Shown piece by piece: positions 1 to 9,165 of a DNA stretch of 64,000 nucleotides (the stretch's first letter is position 1; the number at the start of each line of letters is the position of its first letter). A model generated the notes under the pieces. It saw only the letters and a list, made by a program, of their open reading frames with translations. It was not told where the DNA came from and did not search any database. The DNA comes from Rothia sp. SD9660Na. GTDB taxonomy: Bacteria; Actinomycetota; Actinomycetes; Actinomycetales; Micrococcaceae. The stretch lies in contig NZ_CP125946.1 of assembly GCF_030064065.1 (NCBI RefSeq), forward strand, positions 1,426,001 to 1,490,000, in the 5' to 3' direction. Both the position numbers and the translations under genes were made by a program.

Positions 1-519
1 GTCCACCTGCAGAATCACCTCGGCTCCGGAACCCTCAATCGCGGCAGCTGCCCGCTTGATTTTGGGCAGGGTGACGTCCAGGAAGGCCTGGCCGCCAAAG
101 CCCGGTTCAACGGTCATAATCAACAGCATGTCGAGCTCACTGAGCATGTCCATGTAGGGTTCAACACCGGTGGCAGGGCGCAGGGCCATACCCACCTTAG
201 CACCGCTTTCCCGCAGGGTACGGGCCAGTTTGATGGGAGCGATAGCGGCCTCAGCGTGGAAGGTCACCGACTCGCACCCAGCTTCAGCGTAGGCAGGGGC
301 CCAACGGTCAGCATCCTCAATCATCAGGTGCACGTCAAAGGGGACGGGTGAGACCTCTTTGAGGCGCTTGACCACGGGCAGCCCCCAGGTCAGGTTGGGC
401 ACGAAGTGGCCGTCCATCACGTCGATGTGGGCGGCGTCAGCGGTCGAGATAGCGGTGAGCTCCTCCCCCAGTCGGGAGAAATCAGCGCTCAAAATAGAGG
501 GGTTAATTAAGCAGGTCAT
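1..519 (-). CDS. rpe: ribulose-phosphate 3-epimerase, 3' end missing
   Basis: Interconverts ribulose-5-phosphate and xylulose-5-phosphate in the cytosolic pentose phosphate pathway. The reading frame runs leftward off the window edge; 173 codons are visible of a family norm near 220. The N-terminus has the classic [14 protein letters not shown] opening, then [12 protein letters not shown] (metal and active-site residues) and [12 protein letters not shown]. The ATG at 519 is preceded by AAAGGA seven bases upstream; an ATG fourteen bases further out is out of frame. In many actinobacteria rpe follows def-fmt-rsmB directly; here an opposite-strand antiporter gene and a terminator lie between. 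Confidence 0.93.
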   Translation of the reverse strand, partial: MTCLINPSILSADFSRLGEELTAISTADAAHIDVMDGHFVPNLTWGLPVVKRLKEVSPVPFDVHLMIEDADRWAPAYAEAGCESVTFHAEAAIAPIKLARTLRESGAKVGMALRPATGVEPYMDMLSELDMLLIMTVEPGFGGQAFLDVTLPKIKRAAAAIEGSGAEVILQVD

Positions 520-687
520 GGGCGTCCTTTCATCGCTGGTCTACTACCCATCGTAGTGCCGTGCTCCCGGGCAAGCGAAAAGCAAGACCCATCACAGTCC
601 AATGGGTGGTTTTCAGGAACACCCCGCGCCTAGAGAGGACTACACTTTAACGGTCTCTGACATATTTATTCAACGGTTAGGAAAATT

Positions 688-2040
688 ATGAACTCGGTTC
701 TGCTTGCGGTTCTGGTCATGCTCGCCCTCTCCGCAGCACGCGTACACGTCGTCCTCGCACTCTTCATCGGAGCTCTCGTGGGTGGCCTTCTCGGCGGGCT
801 CGGACTGGACGGAACCATGGTCGCCTACCAGGAAGGCCTCTCCGGCGGCGCCATGCTGGCCCTCTCCTACGCCCTACTCGGTGCCTTCGCCATGGCGGTA
901 TCCAGCTCGGGCCTGCCCCAGCTCATCGCCAACGGCATCATTGCCAAGGTCGGCTCAGACAGCTCAGAGACCAACCGGCACATCGAATTCACCGTCAAGT
1001 GGATGCTGCTGGCCGGTATTCTAGCCATGTCAGTGATGTCGCAGAACCTCATCCCCGTTCATATCGCCTTCATTCCGCTGATTATCCCGCCCCTGCTGGC
1101 CGTCTTTAACCGCCTAAAGCTAGACCGCAGACTCATTGCCTGTGTGCTCACCTTCGGTTTGGTCACCACTTACATGTATGTGCCTGTCGGCTTTGGCGCG
1201 ATCTTCCTGAACGATATTCTGCTGGGCAACATTGAACTGGCTGGCATGGATACCAGCGGTATCAACGTCATGGCCGCCATGGCTATCCCCGCCCTGGGTA
1301 TGGTCATCGGCCTGCTCTTTGCCATCTTTGTTAGCTACCGTAAGCCCCGCGCCTACCAGACTGTCGATCTAGCTCCCACAGAGACAGCTACCACCGAGGT
1401 CAAGAAGTTCAAGGTCATCGTTGCGGTTGTTGCTATTATCGCCACCTTCCTGGTTCAGGTAGTCATGCAGGCTTTGGGCACCGAAGCTAACTCGCTGCTG
1501 GTCGGTGCCCTGGTCGGTCTGACCATCTTCATGGTCACCGGTGCGGTTAAGTGGAAGGAGGCCGACGACGTTTTTACCGCCGGTATGCGCATGATGGCCC
1601 TGATTGGCTTCATTATGATTTCAGCCCAGGGTTTCGCTGCCGTCATGGACGCCACCGGCGATGTCGCCCCCCTGGTTACTACCGTGGCTGACCTTTTTGC
1701 TGGCAACAAGGCGACTGCCGCTATAGCGATGCTGGTGGTGGGTCTGATTGTCACCATGGGCATTGGCTCGTCCTTCTCCACCCTGCCCATCATCACCACC
1801 ATCTATGTGCCCCTCTGCCTGGCTCTGGGCTTCTCGCCCCTGGCTACCGTGGCTATTATCGGTACCGCCGGTGCCCTGGGGGACGCGGGCTCCCCCGCCT
1901 CAGACTCCACCCTGGGCCCAACCGCAGGTCTGAACGCGGACGGCCAGCACGACCACATCCGCGACTCGGTTATCCCCACCTTCCTCCACTTCAATATTCC
2001 TCTACTGATTGCAGGCTGGGTAGCGGCGATGGTGCTCTAG
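688..2040 (+). CDS. Na+/H+ antiporter-family membrane transporter (YuiF/NhaC-like)
   Basis: A 450-residue polytopic inner-membrane protein with about 11-12 hydrophobic segments, in two halves separated by a charged loop near residues 215-240 ([18 protein letters not shown]). The C-terminal half carries [19 protein letters not shown] and the [17 protein letters not shown] loop, typical of the Na+/H+ antiporter family that includes YuiF. The substrate cannot be read from sequence: some family members are ion antiporters, others are suspected amino-acid carriers. The ATG at 688 follows AGGAAAA. It is monocistronic and ends in a strong bidirectional terminator. It interrupts the usual rsmB-rpe neighbourhood. 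Confidence 0.8.
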   Translation: MNSVLLAVLVMLALSAARVHVVLALFIGALVGGLLGGLGLDGTMVAYQEGLSGGAMLALSYALLGAFAMAVSSSGLPQLIANGIIAKVGSDSSETNRHIEFTVKWMLLAGILAMSVMSQNLIPVHIAFIPLIIPPLLAVFNRLKLDRRLIACVLTFGLVTTYMYVPVGFGAIFLNDILLGNIELAGMDTSGINVMAAMAIPALGMVIGLLFAIFVSYRKPRAYQTVDLAPTETATTEVKKFKVIVAVVAIIATFLVQVVMQALGTEANSLLVGALVGLTIFMVTGAVKWKEADDVFTAGMRMMALIGFIMISAQGFAAVMDATGDVAPLVTTVADLFAGNKATAAIAMLVVGLIVTMGIGSSFSTLPIITTIYVPLCLALGFSPLATVAIIGTAGALGDAGSPASDSTLGPTAGLNADGQHDHIRDSVIPTFLHFNIPLLIAGWVAAMVL

Positions 2041-2050
2041 CGCCCAGCAA

Positions 2051-2113
2051 GGGGACCTGAAAACTAAAAAAGGACCGCATAATATGCGGTCCTTTTTTAG
2101 TTTTCAGGTCCCC
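2051..2113. terminator. bidirectional intrinsic terminator with 30-bp perfect stem
   Basis: Perfect 30-bp inverted repeat (2051-2080 and 2084-2113) with a 3-nt loop AAT. The inner half holds A6 and T6 tracts (CTAAAAAAGG and CCTTTTTTAG), so it can terminate the antiporter gene on the + strand and rsmB on the - strand. The stem is unusually long and perfect for a simple terminator. Confidence 0.85.
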
Positions 2114-2159
2114 TCGTGTTCAGTGGGGTGGCCATAAGTTTGCGGTGAGGACTGAGCGC

Positions 2160-3953
2160 CTAGTTCTTGCGGAAGAGGGCGAAGAACATGGCGTCAGTGC
2201 CGTGGATGTGCGGCCAGAGCTGGGCGGTCGTCGCTCCCTCAGCTAGGGTTGCGCCCTTGGGGGCCTCCGGGGTAAAGGCCGGGTCCAGTTCACCAGATAG
2301 AGCGGACGCCCCCGCCTCGTCCTTGCGGGCAACGGCCCGGAGTGCGGCACCGGAGTCCAGCAGGGTCACATCGACCTTGCGCAGAATGTCGTGCACGATG
2401 CTCTGGGTTTCAGCGGTGTGGGGTGAGCAGGTCACGTAGGCGATGAGACCGCCGGGGCGGGTCACCGAGGCAGCTGCCTTAAACAGGTCGAGCTGCAGAG
2501 GCAGCAGCTCGGCGATATCGCGGGGGCTCTTGCGCCAGCGGGCTTCGGGGCGGCGGCGCAGGGCGCCCAGGCCGGAGCAGGGCACATCGACCATCACACG
2601 GTCAAAGCGCACATCGGCAGGCATACTCTCGGGCAGGTTGGTACCCGCAGCGACGGTGCGCTCAATCTGGCGGCCGTCACCGGCTATCACCGAGTAGGAG
2701 GCAGACGGCAGCGGGGCCAGGGATCGACGCACCAGCTCAGCTCGGTGGTCGGCGGCTTCATTCGCCAGCAGGCGGGCACCGCGCTGGGTGCCCAGGGCAC
2801 CGAGCAGGGCGGCCTTACCGCCGGGCCCGGCGCAGAGGTCAAGCCAGTTGTTGTCGCTGCCCTCAAGCGGGGCATCAGCCAGGGCGCGGGCAACCAGCTG
2901 GGAGCCGGCGTCCTGGGCACGTACAACTCCCTCCCGCACCGATTCAAGGCGGGCCAAATCGCCTGCCGAGTAGAGGGCGGAACCCTCGACCAGGGGGCCC
3001 TCCTCGGCACCGGCGGCGCGGGCTTCGTCAAGAGTTCCCAGGCCCGGCAGAGCCACCAGGTTGACCACGGGTGAGGCGTTATCGGCATCCAATAGGGCCT
3101 CAACCTCACCAGGGTTACGGCCGTGGGCCGCCAGAGCCTGACGGAAGGACCGCACCACCCAGGCCGGGTGGGACTTTTCCAGCGCCAGCCGGGTCAGCTC
3201 ATCGGGAGCCTCATCGACAATCAGGGCGTACCAGTCTTCCGGGGTGCGCTCAGAGACCCGGCGCAGCACGGCGTTGACAAAGTTAGCCGGGCCGGTGCCG
3301 ATCTCAGCCCGGGCCAGGGCAACTGTCTGGTTGAGGGCGGCATGATCGGGCACGCGCATGGCCAGCAGCTGGTGTACGCCCAGACGCAACACCAGCAGGA
3401 TCTTGGTGCCGATTTTCGCCACAGGGCGGTCAACGCAGTGAGCCAGAATCGCGTCGTAGGTACCCTGGTTGCGCAGGGTGCCGTAGGTCAGCTCGGTGGC
3501 AAAGCCAGCGTCCCGGGCATCCAGCCGGGCAGAGCGAATCGCCTTGGGCAGCACCAGGTTAGCGTAGGAGTCGTCCAGGGCAACAGCGCTTAGCACCTCG
3601 AAGGCGACTGCACGGGCCCTATCTGCTGTGCGGGCACGCTGGGAGGGAGCGGACGCCGAAAACGCCCGGTCCTTCACCGCCTTACGGTTGCGCTCGTGCC
3701 CCTTGGAGTTGCGGCGGGTCTCTCCCCCACCACCTTGCTTGGCCTGGGGCTCACCACCGGGGTTGCGGTTGCCGCGGGAGCCGCGGGGGTTAGGGGTGCC
3801 CCCGGGCTGCCCCTGCTGGGTACGGTCGTCGCGTTTTCGGGCCCCGCTTCTGCCCTGGCCAGCTCGGTTAGCGCCGGAGCGGTTAGCTCCAGCCCGGCCT
3901 TTACCGCTGTTAGATCGGCCGCCTGAACCGCGTCCGCCTGCATTCATGCTCAT
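2160..3953 (-). CDS. rsmB: RsmB-family 16S rRNA m5C methyltransferase
   Basis: Methylates C5 of a cytosine in 16S rRNA (position 967 in E. coli) using S-adenosylmethionine. 597 residues. About 100 N-terminal residues are Gly/Arg/Ser-rich and probably disordered, followed by a NusB-like RNA-binding domain (RARAVAFEVLSAV..., about residues 105-240) and a C-terminal Rossmann methyltransferase domain. That domain has the SAM motif LDLCAGPGGKAALL and the two catalytic cysteines of the RsmB/NSUN family, VDVPCSGLG and YVTCSPHTAE. The start is placed at the ATG of an ATGA overlap with the fmt stop; further upstream in-frame codons lie inside fmt. Last gene of the def-fmt-rsmB operon. Confidence 0.93.
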   Translation of the reverse strand: MSMNAGGRGSGGRSNSGKGRAGANRSGANRAGQGRSGARKRDDRTQQGQPGGTPNPRGSRGNRNPGGEPQAKQGGGGETRRNSKGHERNRKAVKDRAFSASAPSQRARTADRARAVAFEVLSAVALDDSYANLVLPKAIRSARLDARDAGFATELTYGTLRNQGTYDAILAHCVDRPVAKIGTKILLVLRLGVHQLLAMRVPDHAALNQTVALARAEIGTGPANFVNAVLRRVSERTPEDWYALIVDEAPDELTRLALEKSHPAWVVRSFRQALAAHGRNPGEVEALLDADNASPVVNLVALPGLGTLDEARAAGAEEGPLVEGSALYSAGDLARLESVREGVVRAQDAGSQLVARALADAPLEGSDNNWLDLCAGPGGKAALLGALGTQRGARLLANEAADHRAELVRRSLAPLPSASYSVIAGDGRQIERTVAAGTNLPESMPADVRFDRVMVDVPCSGLGALRRRPEARWRKSPRDIAELLPLQLDLFKAAASVTRPGGLIAYVTCSPHTAETQSIVHDILRKVDVTLLDSGAALRAVARKDEAGASALSGELDPAFTPEAPKGATLAEGATTAQLWPHIHGTDAMFFALFRKN

Positions 3954-4876
3954 ACCAGCACCACTTTCCCTTCTGCCAGGGCGGTGCCCTGACCGCGCGC
4001 CCAATCGGCGGCGTTCATCATTTTCTTACCAGCAGGCTGCACCTGGGTCAGTTCAAGAGCCCCATCAGCACAGGTGACGGCCACCTTTTTACCGGCCCAG
4101 AAGAGGGTTCCGGGATTACCGGTCGGAGCTAGGTCAAGTGCCCGCACCATTCCGAGCTTGAAGCGAGCGCCATCGAGTTCAGCCCAGGCACCGGGTTCAG
4201 GGATGACCCCGCGCACCTGAGCGATAATCTCAGCGGACGGGCGGGTAAAGTCCACTTTCCCGTCGGCGATGGTGAGCTTGGCTGCGTGGGTGGCGTCGCC
4301 GGTCTGCGGGGTACCGGTAGCGCCGGCAGCGATATCGTCAAAGGTCGCAGCCAGCAGGGAACCACCGGTTGTGGCCAGACGGTTCAGTATATCCCCGGCG
4401 GTATCGAGCTCCCCTACCGTGGCTGATTCAGAGCGGAAAACCGGGCCGGTATCGAGACCGGCATCAATGCGGAAGGTGTTGGAGAAAATCTCGGTTTCCC
4501 CCGCCATCAGGGCCCGCTGCACGGGGGCGGCCCCGCGCCAGGCCGGCAGCTGGGAAAAGTGCAGGTTAATCCAGCCCTGGGGCAGCAGGTCGAGAGCGCT
4601 TTGCGGCAGCAGGACGCCGAAGGCCACCACCGCCGCAACATCGGCACCCAGCTGGGCGACGGCGTCCGCAACCTCATCAGACCAGCGGTTGGCCTTAATG
4701 ATGGGCAGGCCCAGCTCCTGGGCGCGGGCTGCCACCGGCGAAGGGGTGAGCACCCGCTTGCGGCCCACGGGGGCGTCCTCGCGGGTGAGAACCCCCACCA
4801 CCTCGTAGCCTGCCTCCAGCAGGCCGTTCAAGGGCGCGATGGCAACCTCCGGGGTACCGGCGTAGAGAACCTTCAT
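3950..4876 (-). CDS. fmt: methionyl-tRNA formyltransferase
   Basis: Formylates initiator Met-tRNA with 10-formyl-THF, so translation can begin with fMet. 308 residues, normal length. The N-terminal formyltransferase fold opens MKVLYAGTPEVA; the folate and catalytic region includes WINLHFSQLPAWRGAAPVQ (Asn, His, Ser-Leu-Leu-type loop). The C-terminal OB-like domain follows RPSAEIIAQVRGVIPEPGAW. The start is the ATG at 4876, with GGAAAGG at good spacing; a TTG further upstream would put that ribosome-binding site inside the gene. It sits 36 bp after def and overlaps rsmB by 4 bp. A CRISPR spacer elsewhere in this window closely matches the RPSAEI segment. Confidence 0.95.
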   Translation of the reverse strand: MKVLYAGTPEVAIAPLNGLLEAGYEVVGVLTREDAPVGRKRVLTPSPVAARAQELGLPIIKANRWSDEVADAVAQLGADVAAVVAFGVLLPQSALDLLPQGWINLHFSQLPAWRGAAPVQRALMAGETEIFSNTFRIDAGLDTGPVFRSESATVGELDTAGDILNRLATTGGSLLAATFDDIAAGATGTPQTGDATHAAKLTIADGKVDFTRPSAEIIAQVRGVIPEPGAWAELDGARFKLGMVRALDLAPTGNPGTLFWAGKKVAVTCADGALELTQVQPAGKKMMNAADWARGQGTALAEGKVVLV

Positions 4877-4912
4877 GCTTACCTTTCCACTCAAACTTAA
4901 GAACCAGCAGGT

Positions 4913-5545
4913 TTAGATGCCAAAAGCGCCGGGCTTCTTACCGGCAGGCTGCTGGGCCCCGCCGGTCGGGCTAGCCGCGCCGAAGGAACCGCCCAGGGCA
5001 CCGAAACCCGATGACGTCTTGGCAGCGCGTTCACCCTGAACAGCAGCGGCTACCTGGTTGTAGTCGGCCTGGCGGATCTTGCGCCAGATATTTTTCTTGT
5101 CTTCGCCCTCGACCCGGTCGATGAACATGGTGCCGTAGAGGTGGTCGGTTTCGTGCTGGAGCATGCGGGCAAAGAGCCCCTCACCCTCGTAGACCACCGG
5201 CTCACCCTTGCAGTTCACGCCGGTCACGCGCGCCCAGTTCTTGCGCGGGGTGGCAGCCGACAGACCCGGTACCGACAGGCAGCCCTCGCCGCCCTCCTGG
5301 GGTTCGTCCCCCACCTCAAGTACGGGGTTGATGATGTGCCCCTCGCGGCCGTCAATATTGCCGAAGGTGAAGATGCGCTTAGAGATACCCACCTGGGGCC
5401 CAGCTAGACCTACGCCCTCAACGTCGTACATGGTTTCAAGCATGTCGGCCACTAGTTTTTCCAGGTCTGCGTCAAATACGGTGATATCGTCGCACTCGGT
5501 GCGTAGCACGGGGTCGCCTACGGTGCGAATGGGCAGAATAGTCAT
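4913..5545 (-). CDS. def: peptide deformylase
   Basis: Removes the formyl group from nascent N-termini; the cytosolic partner of Fmt, which follows it in the operon. 210 residues. The three deformylase motifs are present: GVGLAGPQVG (about residues 45-54), EGCLSVPG (with the metal-binding Cys) and QHETDHLYG (the HExxH-type metal site). The catalytic core ends near residue 165; the remaining 40 or so residues form a Gly/Ala/Pro-rich tail (AALGGSFGAASPTGG) that is unlikely to be structured. The ATG at 5545 is preceded by GAGAAAGAGAAG. It lies 23 bp after the upstream nuclease-like gene and is probably cotranscribed with it. Confidence 0.95.
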   Translation of the reverse strand: MTILPIRTVGDPVLRTECDDITVFDADLEKLVADMLETMYDVEGVGLAGPQVGISKRIFTFGNIDGREGHIINPVLEVGDEPQEGGEGCLSVPGLSAATPRKNWARVTGVNCKGEPVVYEGEGLFARMLQHETDHLYGTMFIDRVEGEDKKNIWRKIRQADYNQVAAAVQGERAAKTSSGFGALGGSFGAASPTGGAQQPAGKKPGAFGI

Positions 5546-5568
5546 GCTTCTCTTTCTCGTCGGTGAGG

Positions 5569-6450
5569 TTAGGACGCCGCTGCGTCGGGTAGGTCTGTTC
5601 CGGTAGCTGCCGGGGGCGGAACTACCGGCATGAGGGAGTCTTCGGGGGTTTCGGAGAGGTCGCGGTTGAGGTCCCAGACCCGTTTGAGGGCGCAGAACTT
5701 GTACCAGTTACGTTCTAGTACCCGGGGGTTGGCCTGCTGGGGTACCACCTGGGTTTCGCCCAGGGCAACGCCCATGAGGATGCTCGCTCCCCCGTGTTGC
5801 CAGGGTTCCCAGCTGCCGTGTTCAGCGTCAACCAGCGCTTCTTCTGCTTTGACACCGGCGACCAGCTGCATGACCACTTTATCGTCCAGGGGTTTGACCC
5901 GCCCCTTCCGGTCGGTCCCCTTGGTCTTGTAGTCAATAATGCAGGTATGCCCGGCTATCTCGGCCACCAGGTCGAGGGTGCCCGCGTAGCCAACCGTCTC
6001 GTTCCAGATGGTGACTTCGGTAGCCAGGGGCTTGGGCCGGTAAAGGTCCCACCACTCATCGAAGCGGTCGGCATAGGCCTGCTCGCCGTGGGCAATGAGG
6101 TTCTCCCGGTAGCCCTCCACTTCGTGGGGCAGCCCCATAGCGCGCAGGGCAACCTGCTCTGCATAGTTGTGCACACGATCCCCCCGCGCCGCCGCTGCGT
6201 CGCGGTAGCGTTCCGAGGCGGCTGCGGCGTCCCGAATCACCGCGAACTTGAGCCCGGCTGAGCTGGTGGCCCGGTAAGACCGCTGGTCTTCCAGGGCGGC
6301 CTTGGCCGCCATATAGCCGTGCCAACCCGAGAGGTCGTTAGCCTGCTGCCCAATCACCGTGGTAATCGAGGGAACCAGTAGCTCCCCGCCGACCGTGCGC
6401 GCGTACATGCGACCGTGGTCGGTTGCTGACGCTAGCATGGGTGTGGTCAC
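5569..6450 (-). CDS. PD-(D/E)XK nuclease-fold (RecB/Cas4-like) protein
   Basis: 293 residues. The centre has the signature of PD-(D/E)XK nucleases: GYAGTLDLVAEIAGH followed by CIIDYKTKG (motif II Asp, then D-x-K), and then a Gln a short way downstream (KVVMQLVAGVKAEEAL), as in RecB-family exonucleases. The N-terminal part has a conserved serine/threonine patch (PSITTVIG) and a helix-rich region. No helicase domain is fused, so the role (DNA end processing or repair) is inferred from fold only. The start is a GTG at 6450 with CAGGACG seven bases upstream. It is the first gene of a probable operon with def, fmt and rsmB; its position is unrelated to the CRISPR locus. Confidence 0.7.
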   Translation of the reverse strand: MTTPMLASATDHGRMYARTVGGELLVPSITTVIGQQANDLSGWHGYMAAKAALEDQRSYRATSSAGLKFAVIRDAAAASERYRDAAAARGDRVHNYAEQVALRAMGLPHEVEGYRENLIAHGEQAYADRFDEWWDLYRPKPLATEVTIWNETVGYAGTLDLVAEIAGHTCIIDYKTKGTDRKGRVKPLDDKVVMQLVAGVKAEEALVDAEHGSWEPWQHGGASILMGVALGETQVVPQQANPRVLERNWYKFCALKRVWDLNRDLSETPEDSLMPVVPPPAATGTDLPDAAAS

Positions 6451-6469
6451 GCGGCCGTCCTGACGTCGG

Positions 6470-6515
6470 GGAAAAAATCGAAAAAGCGCCCAGCCTTCTC
6501 AGCTCTATTTGGCGC
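6470..6515 (-). terminator. intrinsic terminator after the CapA-like gene
   Basis: On the minus strand AGCGCC and GGCGCT (6484-6489 with 6510-6515) pair across a 20-nt loop, followed by the T-rich run TTTTTCGATTTTTT. It separates the CapA-like gene from the nuclease-like gene. Confidence 0.6.
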
Positions 6516-6578
6516 TCTATCGATTATACGCGTCTGCTCTGCCAAGTACGAGAGGGCCGATAGGTTAGACCGCTTACC

Positions 6579-7814
6579 CTAGCTCCACTGGCGGGCACCG
6601 GCTTCAGCAGCCCCCATAGACTCAACAATCTGCTGGACGCGGGCATTGGACTGCTGGGCGTAATCTTCATCGACACAGTCGGAGGCAGGACGACTGGGTG
6701 AGGTGATGCAGTAGCGATAGGACGGGGAGTCGACCATGGTGCTAGAGACCCAGCGCAGGTCGCGCACCTGCCAGGTGCCGTCCTCCCCTCGCTCAAAGAT
6801 GGGGTTGACCATAATTCCCTCGTTGTTGGCAACGTAGGAGGGTGAAAGCTCGGTGAGGTTATTCCCCATACCGTAGACAATCCAGGTGTCCTTGTAGTAT
6901 TCGATGGGCTGCACGGCGTGGGCATGCTGGCCGACAATCAGGTTGAACTGCCCTGAATCAACGAGGGCATGCGCTACCTCTACCTGCTGGGCTGAGGGTT
7001 CATGCACATACTCATCACCGGCGTGCATATTGGCAATGACTAGGTTAGCCCCTTCCGCCCGGGCTCGGGCTGCCTTAGCTATCATGGCTTGGGGGTCGAG
7101 CATATCAACTTGCCAGGAGTGTTCAGGCACATATCCATTAAGCCCGTAGGTGCCGGTAATCACGGCGACCTTCGCACCGTTGGCAGTGGTGAAGATATCG
7201 GGCTGTTCAGCTTCTTCTTCGGTCAGCGAGGTGCCGGTAACGCCCATACCGGCCGCCTCAACCGCACGATAAGTTCGCTCTAGGCCCTCAGTACCCTGGT
7301 CGAACGAATGGTTAGAGGCCGTCATGCAGACGTCCCACCCGGTGTCCGCTGCGGCCGTCAGAATCTGGGGCGGCACACTAAAGTTGGGGTAGCCAAAAAA
7401 GGGGCCCTCTTCGGTGGCAACCACTGTTTCCATCTGGCAGACCGCCAAATCTGCGCGGTCCAGGTAGGGCTTCTGCTCGCTGATGAGGGGTCTAAAATCC
7501 AGGCCCGAGCTACCTGCTGCTGCCGCATCGGCTTCAGCCTGACCCCAGAGCATGTTGTGCATGAGAAAATCACCGGTGAAGAGCAGGGAGACGCAGTCTG
7601 CCTCGCCGCAGGCTCCCCCGGCGGCTGACGTGGTCAGGGCACCAGATTCGCTGGTCTGCCCTGCTTCCCCGGAGGCTACCTGCCCCTGCTCGCTCTGCTG
7701 GACGGCGGCGTCCGCCCCGCTACTTTCCGTAGTCTGCGAGCCGGTCTGCTGCGAGCTACAGCCTGCCAGGGCCAGGGCGCTTAGGGAGAGGAAGACTAGA
7801 AGGCGACGATACAC
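6579..7814 (-). CDS. CapA-family lipoprotein (PGA_cap metallophosphatase-like)
   Basis: 411 residues. A lipoprotein signal peptide ends in the lipobox LALAGC (Cys19), followed by a Ser/Gln/Glu-rich linker of about 50 residues. The CapA/PGA_cap domain starts at LLFTGDFLMHNMLWG and shows the metal-binding landmarks of this calcineurin-like fold: MTASNHSFDQGTEGL, NMHAGDEY and VGQHAHAVQPIEYY. Relatives take part in poly-gamma-glutamate capsule synthesis, but no capBC or other capsule genes are nearby, so the substrate is unknown. It is anchored on the outer face of the membrane. The ATG at 7814 follows AAAGGACCCC. It is monocistronic and has its own terminator. Confidence 0.85.
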   Translation of the reverse strand: MYRRLLVFLSLSALALAGCSSQQTGSQTTESSGADAAVQQSEQGQVASGEAGQTSESGALTTSAAGGACGEADCVSLLFTGDFLMHNMLWGQAEADAAAAGSSGLDFRPLISEQKPYLDRADLAVCQMETVVATEEGPFFGYPNFSVPPQILTAAADTGWDVCMTASNHSFDQGTEGLERTYRAVEAAGMGVTGTSLTEEEAEQPDIFTTANGAKVAVITGTYGLNGYVPEHSWQVDMLDPQAMIAKAARARAEGANLVIANMHAGDEYVHEPSAQQVEVAHALVDSGQFNLIVGQHAHAVQPIEYYKDTWIVYGMGNNLTELSPSYVANNEGIMVNPIFERGEDGTWQVRDLRWVSSTMVDSPSYRYCITSPSRPASDCVDEDYAQQSNARVQQIVESMGAAEAGARQWS

Positions 7815-7982
7815 GGTGGGGTCCTTTCAGCGGTTTGTTACCAACACCACCCTACCTAAAAGTGCCGCCGCAGGGCATACATTGTTACCAGATGTCCATA
7901 CCAGCCAGAGCGTAGGTTAAGCCCCCCCCACCCTGCAACTCGATGGACGTTACTGTAGCACCATGCAGCTCATTGGGTAGGG

Positions 7983-8765
7983 TCAGGTAGATATGAGACT
8001 CGCGTATATACCCGCCGTTGGCTCACCGCGCTGGTTTCTGGGCCGGTAGGAGGCCAAGAGCTTGAGAAACCTGGCTGTGCGCTGGCCGGTTTCTGGCTGG
8101 TAGTCAATCACAGCACATCTGCCGATACCTTCACCGGCAACAAGCTGCAGACCGTGCAACTCAGCCGGCATGCCGCATCCTGCCTGGAGGGTAAGCGTTG
8201 TCCCCTGCCACCTATCTTCGATATAGGGCGTTGAGGTTTCGACCACCAGGTTACAGCGTAGCCTGGTCCCTATCTCATCCGGGTTCGGCGGCTGTTCAGG
8301 GTTCATCTGGCGGGCGATCTCGGCCAGGGTGGCGGTGCCGATGAGCGAGAAGGCCCCGGCGTACACCAGGTTCTGCCGGGGCGCGAAGGCCAGGGCCACG
8401 GGCTTTCCTAGGTAGGCGCTGAGGGCTCCGTTGACCGGGTCGTCGTAGACCGCAAGCTGCTTCTCTGCGCCCCAGGAAGTGAAGGTGCTGGTGGCAGCTT
8501 CGTTAAGGGCGGGGACGGTGTAGCCGCCTGCCCCGGGTATGTGCAGGGTAAGTTCCGTCCCGTCCCCGTCAATGATGAGGTCTGTGGTAATGCCCATCAG
8601 AGAGGGGTTAGTAACAGTTCGGAGCACGGCGCGCTCAGCAGGTGAAACCAGGGCCCAGCGGCGGTTATAGAGGGGGCCGGACGCGCTGAACTCAGCTGTA
8701 GTGCGTGCCTGATGGCGAGCACCTTTGAGGGGGCTGTAGCCAAAGTGGGTAACGGTCAGGTGCAT
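7983..8765 (-). CDS. MOSC-domain protein
   Basis: 260 residues. An N-terminal beta-barrel region (HFGYSPLKG...YNRRWALVSPAERA) is followed by a MOSC domain (RLRCNLVVETSTPYIEDRW... ending GRCAVIDYQPETG). The Arg-Cys pair in GRCAVI matches the molybdenum/sulfur-binding Cys of MOSC proteins. Relatives such as YiiM, YcbX and mARC bind molybdenum cofactor and reduce N-hydroxylated compounds; the exact substrate here is unknown. The ATG at 8765 is chosen because homologous sequence begins there. No good Shine-Dalgarno precedes it, so translation may be leaderless; an alternative in-frame start lies 45 bp upstream. Confidence 0.78.
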   Translation of the reverse strand: MHLTVTHFGYSPLKGARHQARTTAEFSASGPLYNRRWALVSPAERAVLRTVTNPSLMGITTDLIIDGDGTELTLHIPGAGGYTVPALNEAATSTFTSWGAEKQLAVYDDPVNGALSAYLGKPVALAFAPRQNLVYAGAFSLIGTATLAEIARQMNPEQPPNPDEIGTRLRCNLVVETSTPYIEDRWQGTTLTLQAGCGMPAELHGLQLVAGEGIGRCAVIDYQPETGQRTARFLKLLASYRPRNQRGEPTAGIYASLIST

Positions 8766-8808
8766 GGTTCTAGTCTTGCACAGTATGTTCTGATGATGCG
8801 GGGTAAGC

Positions 8809-8842
8809 AAAAGGCTCCCTGGCCGAAGCCGGGGAGCCTTTC
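8809..8842 (-). terminator. terminator of the Gly-Cys-Val tRNA operon
   Basis: On the minus strand AAAGGCTCCC pairs with GGGAGCCTTT around a GC-rich loop, ending in TTTTG. It lies 6 bases past the 3' end of tRNA-Val. Confidence 0.8.
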
Positions 8843-8847
8843 TCTTG

Positions 8848-8919
8848 TGCGCGATACTGGGATCGAACCAGTGACCCCTTCCATGTCAAGGAAGTGCGCT
8901 ACCGCTGCGCCAATCGCGC
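8848..8919 (-). tRNA. tRNA-Val (GAC)
   Basis: 72-nt cloverleaf. The acceptor GCGCGAT pairs with ATCGCGC, with discriminator A; the anticodon stem CTTCC/GGAAG encloses TTGACAT, giving anticodon GAC; the T-arm is TGGTTCGATCCCA. CCA is not encoded. Third gene of a Gly-Cys-Val operon. Its body is identical to the second tRNA-Val at 11147-11218. Confidence 0.95.
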
Positions 8920-8923
8920 GTGG

Positions 8924-8994
8924 AGGTGAGGACGGGATTCGAACCCGCGTACACGGTTTTGCAGACCGTTGCCTAACCACTCGACCACCCCACC
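8924..8994 (-). tRNA. tRNA-Cys (GCA)
   Basis: 71-nt cloverleaf. The acceptor GGTGGGG pairs with CCTCACC (one G-U), discriminator U; the anticodon loop CTGCAAA gives GCA. The next three bases on the minus strand (8923-8921) are CCA, so the CCA end is encoded, unlike its neighbours. Only Cys tRNA in the window. Confidence 0.95.
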
Positions 8995-9043
8995 ACACGC
9001 TCAGACCGTGGTCTGAGTTGCGAAAACGAGTTGTTTTCGAGAG

Positions 9044-9116
<73 letters not shown>

Positions 9117-9126
9117 AACTCGAATA

Positions 9127-9155
9127 ACTATACACAAGGGTAGGTGGTCTTTCAA
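9127..9155 (-). promoter_or_regulatory. promoter of the tRNA Gly-Cys-Val operon
   Basis: Minus-strand -35 TTGAAA (9155-9150), 17-bp spacer, -10 TATAGT (9132-9127), ending 10 bp before the mature tRNA-Gly 5' end. It fits a sigma-A promoter and lets the tRNAs be transcribed independently of the ABC-F gene just upstream. Confidence 0.7.
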
Positions 9156-9165
9156 CCTGGCGAGA

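Noticed and set aside
3628..4077. 149-codon plus-strand frame opposite rsmB
   Set aside because: It mirrors the Gly/Arg/Ser-rich low-complexity end of RsmB; GC-rich antisense shadow.
5569..6450. Treating the PD-(D/E)XK protein as Cas4
   Set aside because: No Cys cluster, no CRISPR neighbours within 20 kb, and type I-E systems lack Cas4.
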